Assembly (NCBI RefSeq): GCF_050624435.1
Contig: NC_134546.1
Span: forward strand, 14,159,001 to 14,223,000
Length of the DNA stretch: 64,000 bases
Source: Tenrec ecaudatus
Taxonomy: Eukaryota; Chordata; Mammalia; Afrosoricida; Tenrecidae
Direction: 5' to 3'
Shown: positions 58,701 to 64,000 of the stretch, one piece after another
Numbering within the stretch: the stretch's first letter is position 1
How the letters are laid out: each line of letters opens with the position of its first letter
The notes under the pieces: model-generated
Database searches by the model: none
What the model saw: only the letters and a program-made list of their open reading frames with translations
Told to the model about the DNA's origin: nothing
Translations under genes and position numbers: made by a program

Positions 58701-60526
58701 TTACTATTTTGTTGACTATTTTTAGCAGAAATGAGTTGGGGTTTTGACAACTTCTTTTTCTGTTTACATTGACATGACTGTCTGAATTTTTCTTTGCTTT
58801 CTATGGTGGATTACATTAATTGCTTTTCTAATGTCGATGGGCTCTTTCATACCCAGTAGAATTGCATCATTGCAACACAAGTAGTAGAATTTAAACTTAA
58901 TGGCGTGAGAAATTTTACTCTAGCAGACTTCCTTAATGACTAAATCGAAAGCCTCAACACTCTATAGAGCAAAAAGTAGATTCAAAAGTAGATAGAAAGT
59001 TAAAGTAACTTCTAGTAAAGAACCATAGGAGCGCTGGCTCAGGGTTAGGCTCTGGGGTGCTAACAGCAAAATTGGTGATTCATATCCATCAGCTGCTCTC
59101 TTCACCAATAAAGATGGTTCGCCCCAGATAGACTTCATCAGATGTCAGTGAGTTGGAATAGACTCAATGTTAGTGGATTTTTCTTTAATAAAAGCACACT
59201 CCCCTTCCCATTAGCCTCTTCGCCATCTTCCCCGGCCATCTGCTGCTGCAGCCATGCAGGTCCAGCTGTGCAGCTTCAGCGGGTACGAGATTTACCCCGG
59301 GCACGGGCGGCGCTACTCCAGGGCCGATGGAAAGGTTTTCCAGTTCCTTAATGCAAAATGGAATCGGCGTTCCTTTCCCAGAGGAACCCTCGGCAGAGAA
59401 ACTGGACTGTCCTCTACCGGAGGAAGCACCAGAAGGGGCAGTCGGAAGAAATTCAAAAGAAAAGAACCCGCCATGCAGTCAAATTCCAGAGGGCCATCCC
59501 TGGTGCAGCTCTTGCTGATACGATGGCCAAGAGGAACCAGAAACCTGAGGTTAGACAGGCCCGATGAGAACAGGCCATCAGGGCGGCCAAGGAAGCAAAA
59601 CAGGCAAAGCAGGCTTCTCAAAAGACAGCAATGGCCGCTCCTAAAGCCCCACAAAGACAGTACCTAAGCAAATGACGGTGCAGCCTGTGAAAGTGTCTGC
59701 TCCCGGGGTGGTGGAAAACGCTAAATGACAGCAGAGACTTTCTAATAAAGATGCAACTATAATAAAAAAACAACACTATTGGAGGTATTGCTATCCAGTG
59801 TACTTTGATATGTTATATTGTTACCACTTTTAGCATAAACGATCCATAATTTCAAAAACCATAGTTTGTTTTGTGAATGTATTCATTCATAGCTTATATA
59901 AATTAGACTCTAGTTCCACAAGAATTTTTTAGTAGGTGGGTAATCAACATAAAGATAGATTTTAATCAAATGAATTTTATCTCAGAGGAAAAGAAAACAT
60001 CAGTAGGAACAGATCAATCTGTTTTTGCTTTTGTTTTTATGACCTACAGCTCTCTCCACATACACACACACATCTTTTTTTTTTTTCTGGAAATCTTACT
60101 TTTGGTAAGTTGTGTGATCTAATAACTAAAGTATTATGGGAAATCTAGATACTGAAGAAACCATCATGTTTGATAAAGCAGGGCCAGCAAAGGCGGGGAG
60201 GAAGGCCCTCGAGGAGATGGCTGACACCGAAGACTAAGAACAATTGCGAGGCTGCCACAGGGCTGTGCAGTGTGTCCTGTTGCACATTGGGTCACTGTGG
60301 GTCGGAGCCAACTCCATGGCTCGCAGCAACGATACCATGCACAGCTTGACTCCACGCCAAGTAAACCTCGTGTGTGTATAACTCATGTTTCTATTTTTAA
60401 TTTTTAGAGGAAGAAGAGAAAAATAGAAAGTATTCTCCCGAAGAAATTCAGAGAAAGAGACAAGAGGCCTTGGTGCGAAGAATGGCCAGAGCGCGAGCAA
60501 CTTCCGTAAATGCCGCTTCCACTTGA
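46514..60526 (+). CDS. ETAA1: ETAA1, ATR kinase activator at stalled replication forks (six coding exons)
   Basis: The CDS joins 46514-46730, 47845-47973, 48443-48519, 53093-53205, 53400-55417 and 60408-60526: 2673 nt, 890 residues plus stop. Every intron is GT..AG and the phases agree (1,1,0,2,1). ETAA1 binds RPA-coated single-stranded DNA in the nucleus and activates ATR-ATRIP in parallel with TOPBP1 (family knowledge). Seen here: an Arg-rich N-terminus; the conserved block of exons 2-4 (residues 73-178) that forms most of the ATR-activation domain, with FWDQNSP and its Trp at residue 105, which should match the essential Trp107 of human; an acidic patch near residues 596-620 ([18 protein letters not shown]) fitting the RPA70N-binding motif; and a basic C-terminal helix at 866-877 ([12 protein letters not shown]) fitting the RPA32C-binding motif. 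The human protein is 926 residues, so this one is slightly shorter, with divergence mostly in the disordered exon-5 region. No frameshift or premature stop is seen. Confidence 0.96.
46731..47844 (+). other. ETAA1: ETAA1 intron 1
   Basis: A 1114-base GT..AG intron. The first 300 bases stay CpG-rich and the exon-1 frame stays open through the donor to a stop at 47212. A short direct duplication (CCGGAGGGAATTCCC) lies at 47029-47065, and a poly(A) run at 47122-47134. The rest is unique AT-rich DNA with no repeat I recognise. Confidence 0.85.
47845..47973 (+). CDS. ETAA1: ETAA1 exon 2
   Basis: The acceptor is TTTTTTGCATAG, preceded by a T-rich tract; the donor is G|GTAATT. It encodes 43 residues (73-115), starting EKYETPKR and ending MTKQL. 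It includes FSSPNDP and DIFWDQNSP, the most conserved core of the ATR-activation domain. The Trp at residue 105 is kept. Confidence 0.95.
47974..48442 (+). other. ETAA1: ETAA1 intron 2, containing a sense SINE
   Basis: A 469-base GT..AG intron, phase 1. About 40% of it is a tRNA-derived SINE at 48117-48310. The polypyrimidine tract before exon 3 (TTTGTTTCTTTAG) is intact. Confidence 0.85.
48117..48310 (+). repeat. SINE in ETAA1 intron 2
   Basis: GAACCCAGGTGATCTAGTGG, GTTGGGTTGCTAACTACAAG and AGGAGAAAGATTGGGCAATT, ending AAAATTGACTGGCAGTGGG. Confidence 0.82.
48443..48519 (+). CDS. ETAA1: ETAA1 exon 3
   Basis: The acceptor is TTTCTTTAG and the donor is CAG|GTAAAT. It encodes residues 116-141 ([19 protein letters not shown]... 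ending IAPQ), a basic patch followed by an acidic turn, within the ATR-activation region. The phase-1 start is satisfied by the single G left at the end of exon 2. Confidence 0.94.
48985..49140 (+). repeat. MIR-like fragment in ETAA1 intron 3
   Basis: CAAGTCACATGAATGTTCAG then AATCTCAGTTCCCTC and GTATTATGAGGATTAAAGC resemble the MIR 3' half. Confidence 0.5.
50125..50320 (+). repeat. SINE in ETAA1 intron 3
   Basis: GGGGCTAAGCATTGGACTGC then TAGCCAGGAGTTGTCCGTCT, ending GAGTCAGAATCAGCGCGGTG. Confidence 0.75.
50470..51045 (+). repeat. Array of three consecutive SINEs in ETAA1 intron 3
   Basis: Copy 1 (about 50477-50672) has GGGCTGCTAACTGCAAGATC and the end TGCATTGGAATTGACTCCC. Copy 2 (about 50673-50858) has CCTAACCACAAGGTCAGCAG and ends TTGACTAGATGGCAGTGAG. 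Copy 3 (about 50860-51040) has GGTTAAGGGTCAGGCTGCTG and ends ACTCAATGGCAGTGAGG, with an internal T-run. All three lie in the same orientation and abut almost directly. Confidence 0.82.
51351..52539 (-). mobile_element. R2-family retroposon with a possible 3' transduction
   Basis: It is flanked by CTTAGCATCAGTTCT (51336-51350) and CTTAGCATCAATTCT (52540-52554), 14 of 15 identical. Inside the left flank comes a T run, then about 120 bases unrelated to R2 (51358-51477), then the R2 3' end (CATTTTATTGGGGGCTTCTA). R2 sequence continues to GATAGCCGGGCACCATC. A second, shorter R2 copy is nested at 51873-52100. It lies in ETAA1 intron 3, antisense to the gene. Confidence 0.65.
51873..52100 (-). mobile_element. 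Nested 5'-truncated R2 retroposon
   Basis: A T run is followed by GCACTTTATTGGGGGTTTGT and R2 3' sequence for about 220 bases. It is flanked by TTACCTCTT at 51864-51872 and 52101-52109. Outside these duplications the host R2 copy continues, so this insertion is younger than its host. Confidence 0.7.
53093..53205 (+). CDS. ETAA1: ETAA1 exon 4
   Basis: The acceptor is GATTTGCTACAG and the donor is AA|GTGAGT. It encodes residues 142-178, containing [20 protein letters not shown]. This block is strongly conserved in the family and closes the ATR-activation region. It leaves two bases (AA) that are completed by G at the start of exon 5 to give Lys179. Confidence 0.94.
53206..53399 (+). other. ETAA1: ETAA1 intron 4
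   Basis: A 194-base AT-rich GT..AG intron, phase 2, with donor GTGAGT and acceptor TTTAATAG. No repeat is seen. Confidence 0.9.
53400..55417 (+). CDS. ETAA1: ETAA1 exon 5 (large central exon)
   Basis: The acceptor is TTTAATAG and the donor is AAAAG|GTATGT. This single 2018-nt exon encodes residues 179-851. It opens with a helical, probably coiled stretch ([20 protein letters not shown]), then a Ser/Thr/Asn/Lys-rich region that is probably disordered. Short hydrophobic-acidic motifs recur: [11 protein letters not shown] (near residue 365-375), [15 protein letters not shown] (near 575-590) and the acidic [18 protein letters not shown] patch (near 600-617), which fits the RPA70N ligand. A 2-kb uninterrupted frame in AT-rich DNA is strong evidence of coding. 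Confidence 0.96.
55805..55985 (+). repeat. SINE in ETAA1 intron 5
   Basis: GACCTGGTGGTGTAGGGGTT (A-box), GGTTTGAAACCACCAGCAGC (B-box), then GTTACAGTCTCAGAAACCCA and GTCGATGGCAGTGAGTTTG. One of the best preserved copies. Confidence 0.88.
57015..57173 (-). mobile_element. hAT fragment resembling OposCharlie1 (OC1)
   Basis: On the minus strand it reads AGGGGTCCTGAAGCTTTTT, then a block with CAGTTCACTGTCCCTCAGAC and GGAGGGCCGGACTATAG. This is the end of an hAT family I associate with OposCharlie1. Only one end and about 160 bases are present. The family name is recalled, not aligned. It lies in ETAA1 intron 5. Confidence 0.6.
57430..57790 (-). mobile_element. L1 LINE 3' UTR fragment, antisense
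   Basis: AAATACATGGAATTATATAC, GTTTCATGTTGGTGTATATA and ATTTGTGGATTTTAGCAATC, with ATAATACTATAAGTATCCTT, are reversed L1 3' UTR landmarks. It lies in ETAA1 intron 5. Confidence 0.65.
58090..58865 (-). mobile_element. L1 ORF2 C-terminal region, antisense
   Basis: ATGATATTGGCATTGAATCA, TCCATAAGCATGATATATCT, ACAAATAGGATCATATCCAG and TTCACAAAGAGAATGCTTTT are reversed L1 ORF2. On the minus strand a short ORF at 58398-58144 still reads L1-like. It is broken by stops and lies in ETAA1 intron 5. Confidence 0.85.
59022..59175 (+). repeat. SINE in ETAA1 intron 5
   Basis: TAGGAGCGCTGGCTCAGGGT, GTGCTAACAGCAAAATTGGT and TCAGTGAGTTGGAATAGACT then CAATG. The RPL24 pseudogene starts about 40 bases further on. 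Confidence 0.7.
59216..59773 (+). pseudogene. RPL24P: Processed pseudogene of ribosomal protein L24
   Basis: An intron-less copy of RPL24, the 60S ribosomal protein. ATG at 59254 opens with [27 protein letters not shown], split here as [16 protein letters not shown] and DGKVFQF, matching the L24e zinc-ribbon start. A one-base deletion near 59355-59358 shifts the frame. In the next frame [19 protein letters not shown] and KRNQKPEV are legible until an in-frame TGA at 59565. The native stop position (TAA at 59722) gives a 471-nt span against 474 for a 157-residue protein. A native 3' UTR with AATAAA (59744) and an A-rich tail (59761-59773) show L1-type retroposition. It lies in ETAA1 intron 5 on the same strand. 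It cannot make full-length L24. Confidence 0.95.
60150..60345 (+). mobile_element. RTE/BovB-type LINE 3' end, next to the last ETAA1 exon
   Basis: AACCATCATGTTTGATAAAG, then CTCGAGGAGATGGCTGACAC and GTGGGTCGGAGCCAACTCCA, form the RTE 3' terminus. It ends about 60 bases before the exon 6 acceptor. Confidence 0.78.
60408..60526 (+). CDS. ETAA1: ETAA1 exon 6 (last exon, RPA32-binding helix)
   Basis: The acceptor is TTTTTAATTTTTAG. It encodes residues 852-890, then TGA at 60524-60526. The tail [18 protein letters not shown] is a basic amphipathic helix of the type that docks on the RPA32 winged helix (as in XPA, UNG2, TIPIN and SMARCAL1). A separate RTE fragment ends only about 60 bases upstream of the acceptor, yet the polypyrimidine tract is intact. 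Confidence 0.94.
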
Positions 60527-60720
60527 TTTCTAATGAAATACTGCTTGGAAGACATAATAACAAAGACTGTTAATAACTATCTGTGATAGGACAGAATGGT
60601 TTTCTCAATTTCTCTGTGAGAAAGTTAGTGCTGAATTGTAAAGCTTAGAATTCTACTTACAAGTTATTTAATAAATCAATGTTTATAATAGTCAATAAAG
60701 TCAGAAAGAAGTGAAAAGAA
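60527..60720 (+). terminator. ETAA1: ETAA1 3' UTR and poly(A) signals
   Basis: Two canonical AATAAA hexamers lie at 60670-60675 and 60694-60699, about 145-170 bases after the stop, followed by mixed T/G-containing DNA. This would give a short 3' UTR. Which signal is used cannot be told from sequence. Confidence 0.65.
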
Positions 60721-61949
60721 TTACATGTAAGTTTTTGAAAATCAGCCACTATGTACTGGAATTTACAGATGGCAGTGATTTTATTTTTCAATACTACGCT
60801 TGCAGAGGGGCCACGGAAGGTATGCAGTTTACATACTTCTTTATTGTAACAGTGTCTTCCTAATAGCAAGCTTCTGCTTACTAATGGAGACTGCTTTCCA
60901 GAATGGTTCTTGTTTTAGGTTTGTGCATTTATGTGTTTCTGAAGTTTAATGCTACCATGGTTGGTGGAAAATAAGAACTTAATCACTGATAACAAAATTA
61001 TTTAGTATTTTAATATTTGTGTGGTATATTTTGATAATCTTCCAAGGTTTTTTGGGAAAATACTCATTTAAGACAACTAGTTTAGAGAAGAGGAAATAGA
61101 TTGCCTTTATAAGTATTATGACGTCATTAACATTCAGAACTTTGAACTTTCTCTTTAGTTTACTGACTTTACTAAATATTTTTTCTCTATTTCCCCTCTT
61201 CCTGTTGCTCATTTTCCTATTTTGAATTGTTTGATCAATATTTTAAAATTTAATCATGGAGCATAAGCAGAAAAATTTTATTACTCCCAAATGACTTTTG
61301 AAAAAATTATCAATGGGAAAACTTATTCTATCATGGTGCTTACCACTATTCGGGTACCTTAGATCTGTCATAATAATCCCATTTTAAGTTATTTTTATGT
61401 AGGCATATATAATTCTCTAAATTGTATTTTCAGATACATAGTGGATTCTAGGTAATCTTTATTATTTTTCTAAGAATATATAATGACTTCAATAAATAGA
61501 GGAAATATGTTATGTAAGAAAATGAACTGCAGCCCTTTTATCTTTTCCTAAAATTCATCTTTCCTGTTTTGTCCGTTCATTAATACCGAGCCTCATAAGT
61601 TTCCATTTCTTTGAAACTGTTACCTCAACATCTGTCTGGATTTCTTATCTGTAATTTTGATGGTATTTATTCTTTATATGAAGGTACCTTCAAAATATTT
61701 GAGGGAAAAGAGAGTTATTCCATGAACATTTTGAAACGTTGTGTTATTCATGGGGCAATCTATGATGCATGGTTATTTGTTGTTTAGTTATAATTGTCTT
61801 ATAGTGTTTCTAAAAGTTGTCACATGGTATCTGATTATTTTGCTGTGCTTTCCTACAGCCTATACTGTTAATTATGCAATAGTTTTCTTAGCAGTGATCA
61901 CTTTTTTCTTTAAAAGGAAACTTGATTATCTTGACTGTTACATAGTGAG
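60721..61949. other. No gene recognised downstream of ETAA1
   Basis: AT-rich DNA without identifiable repeats or conserved ORFs. It could include a longer alternative 3' UTR. Confidence 0.5.
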
Positions 61950-61980
61950 TGGTGGAGTCCTGGTGGTGTAGTGGTTTTTG
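61950..61980 (+). repeat. SINE head fragment
   Basis: GTGGAGTCCTGGTGGTGTAG then TGGTTTTTG is the first 30 bases of the SINE only; RTE sequence follows at once. Confidence 0.6.
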
Positions 61981-61984
61981 TTTC

Positions 61985-62713
61985 ACATGAAGTATAATCC
62001 ATACTGAAAGCTGTAGTCTTTGATTTTCATAAACAAGTGCTTTTATTCCTATTCATTTTCAGTAAATATCATCTTCATACCAGCTTACAATGAGTTGTCT
62101 TCTAATCCTGATGCCAAGTTCTTATGGTACAACTTCTTGGATGATTTGTTCAGCATACAGATTGAATAAGTAAGATGACAGGATACCACTCTGCCCCATA
62201 CATTTCCTGATTTAAACTGTGTAGTACCCTCTTGCTGTCTTAAAGACTGGACCTCTTAGTCTATGTACAGGTTCCACGAAAGCACAATTAAAGATTCTTA
62301 AATCCCCATTCTTTACGGTGTGTTGTACATAATTTGTTATGTTCTACACAGTCCAGAAGTAGACACCTTCCTGGTGTTTGCTGTTCTCATCCAGACCCAT
62401 CTGACCAGCAGTGGCGTAGTGACACCGTCTTCTAAATCCAGCTTCAATTCCTGGCAGCTCACGGTTGATGTACTCCTGCAAACATTTTTATTTTCAGCAC
62501 AATTTTTGAGTGCAGGTGATAATGATATCTGATAATTCCCATGTTCTTTTAATTCCTATATGATTTCTATGGGATGGACAGAAATACAGCCCTCGTGAAG
62601 TCAGGTGAAGCTGTCTTCCAGTTTTCTTGGTGTGGCTATGAGTGCCTTCCGCACTCCTGTTTCCACAAACTGGAAACATTTCAGTTGATGTTGCACCAAT
62701 ACCTGGAGGTTTG
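61985..62713 (-). mobile_element. RTE/BovB-type LINE fragment (right half continues at 63364)
   Basis: Reversed RTE reverse-transcriptase segments (TCTATGTACAGGTTCCACGA; TTCAATTCCTGGCAGCTCAC) run up to TACCTGGAGGTTTG. The sequence resumes after a 650-base insertion as TTGTCTTTTGCCAATGCCTT. Confidence 0.78.
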
Positions 62714-63363
62714 TGTCATAGGCTGGATTCAAAGCAAAACCAGTCACATGCACACATCCATACACCCGTTGAATATACACACACATAACTAGAAATTAAC
62801 AGCACGGAAATGTCTCACTCAGCTTCCAAAGTGCGTAAGTTCAGTCCCAAGTCAAGGCAGGTGACGAGTCCTCGAGTAAGATGTTAATGGGAAGATTTTC
62901 CTGACTCAGATATGCTCGGGGACACGGGAACTCAAGATGTTCAGGCGAAGCACAGGCTTGTGCCTACAAAAGAGAAAGAGCCCAAGGTTGGCAGAGCGCC
63001 GATGGCTCCTGGGTATGGCAGGCCATTGGCTCGAGTCCAGAGGTCAGTCAGGCATACATGACGCAGATCCAAAGAAAAAAGTTTTTTCCACGAGGTCTAC
63101 GTATATAGGAAATAGGCTACACCCTGTTGAAACTTCCTTTTAATTGCACCAGGGCTGTGACCTGAGTAAGGGGGCTTGTTTTCCATCCTAATCTTAAAAC
63201 TGATTGGCAGGTCACTGCAGATGCCATTATGGAGTCAATTACCCCATGCTAGGTCACATTATGGGAGCTTACTAGGATTTAACTGCCTAGTAATCCTTAC
63301 TAGAAAGCTGCCTTAATTGAGAATTCTGGTCCAGCCAAGGTGACAGAGCATCTGACTATCACA
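62714..63363. mobile_element. 650-bp LTR-like insertion splitting an RTE copy
   Basis: It has TG...CA ends (TGTCATAGG... and ...CTGACTATCACA) exactly where the RTE sequence breaks. The flanking 5-mers GTTTG and CCTTG match at 3 of 5. There is no ORF of note and no internal retroviral coding sequence, so a solo LTR of an endogenous retrovirus is the simplest reading. Family not recognised. Confidence 0.45.
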
Positions 63364-63520
63364 CCTTGTCTTTTGCCAATGCCTTCAGTACAGGTTGAAC
63401 TTCTGTTCCATTGGCTCTTGATTATTTGCTACCTCCTGAAGCAGTTGAATGCCATCAATTTGGTTTTGTGACTTTTTGTTGCTGCTCTTGATGCTTTTGT
63501 CTTCCAATACTTTGTCCATA
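63364..63520 (-). mobile_element. RTE/BovB-type LINE fragment, right half
   Basis: GCCAATGCCTTCAGTACAGG and GCTACCTCCTGAAGCAGTTG continue the reverse transcriptase interrupted at 62713. Confidence 0.72.
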
Positions 63521-63521
63521 A

Positions 63522-63665
63522 ACCCAAAACCCACTGTCACTAAGTTGATTCTGCTTGATAGCAACCCTATACAGGACGTCTGAAACTCAACTGCTCTTGT
63601 GGGTTTCTGAGACTAACTCTTCACAAGAGTGGAAAGCCTCATATTTTTTCCCATGGGTTGGAGGG
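63522..63665 (-). repeat. tRNA-derived SINE (AfroSINE-like)
   Basis: AACCCACTGTCACTAAGTTG then ATTCTGCTTGATAGCAACCC and AGAGTGGAAAGCCTCATATT, reversed. The head is missing or degraded. Confidence 0.72.
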
Positions 63666-64000
63666 AATGAGTGAGGAGGAGGACCATTGGATGCAGTTAA
63701 TCAGCCTGGCTGTTAACTGAGTCTAGAAGCCTGAACCAGAAATTGTGCAGATTCAGGTACGTGCTCAGCTAAGCCTGCTGACCACCAGAGAGGAACTTTT
63801 CTCTAGCCCCGAGGGCAATTCTGGGTGGTTAAGGAACGAGCACCTTCCTAGCCAGGGTGGCCTGTGCCAGGCTGCTTGCCCAGGACTGCTTTCCGCCACT
63901 CTGCTGAGGTAGAGCGCAAGTCCCCAGGAGTGGTTGTGAAGGGCCAGTAGCCAGTCCCCATGTATATCTCTGACCTCGGACAGTGCCTGTGGTGTGGACG
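63666..64000. other. No gene recognised
   Basis: G/C-richer DNA at the window edge; an unassigned repeat is possible. Confidence 0.5.

Larger units (their letters stand above)
55418..60407 (+). other. ETAA1: ETAA1 intron 5 with repeats and a processed pseudogene
   Basis: A 4990-base GT..AG intron. In order it holds a SINE (55805-55985), unrecognised AT-rich DNA to about 57010, an hAT fragment (57015-57173), antisense L1 (57430-57790 and 58090-58865), a SINE (59022-59175), the RPL24 pseudogene (59216-59773) and an RTE 3' end (60150-60345). No alternative exon with family similarity was found. Confidence 0.8.

Noticed and set aside
59313-59654. 113-codon minus-strand ORF
   Set aside because: Antisense of the RPL24 processed pseudogene.
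59254-59724. Functional RPL24 gene
   Set aside because: No introns, a frameshift, an in-frame stop and an A-tail: a processed pseudogene.

Overview
This is a mammalian genomic window, and the repeats point to an afrotherian, most likely a tenrec (Echinops-like). Three classes of repeat lead there together: abundant tRNA-derived SINEs of the AfroSINE type, many copies of an RTE/BovB-type LINE, and three short hAT copies whose ends and interior match the SPIN family. Among afrotherians I know SPIN only from tenrecs. The species call is an inference from repeat content, not from an alignment.

Only one protein-coding gene is visible: ETAA1, on the + strand, in six coding exons from 46514 to 60526. 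The spliced reading frame predicts 890 residues, with GT..AG introns and consistent phases throughout. ETAA1 is the RPA-bound activator of the ATR kinase at stalled replication forks. The ATR-activating region (exons 2-5), the acidic RPA70-binding region (late exon 5) and the RPA32-binding helix (exon 6) are all intact. A CpG-rich, TATA-less promoter with a CCAAT box, a GC-box-like element and a YY1-type AAGATGGCGGC element sits at 46260-46513. Two tiny upstream ORFs precede the start codon. Two AATAAA signals follow the stop within 175 bases.

Positions 1-46 kb are a gene desert built mainly of interspersed repeats. They include L1 fragments, RTE/BovB copies (a near-full-length one at 38965-43040 split by a dead mariner), a 2-kb poly(A)-tailed non-autonomous retroposon with a 15-bp target duplication (4745-6803), LTR-like dispersed repeats, SPIN copies, a short palindromic MITE, MIRs and many SINEs. 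Three non-repetitive stretches (about 9.99-10.5, 13.1-13.55 and 20.56-21.06 kb) look like candidate conserved non-coding DNA.

The ETAA1 introns hold SINEs, nested retroposons (51.3-52.55 kb), an hAT fragment, an antisense L1, a processed RPL24 pseudogene (59216-59773) and an RTE 3' end about 60 bases before the last exon. Downstream (60.7-64 kb) there is an RTE copy split by a 650-bp LTR-like insertion, and more SINEs. I found no tRNA, rRNA, CRISPR or bacterial-type features.
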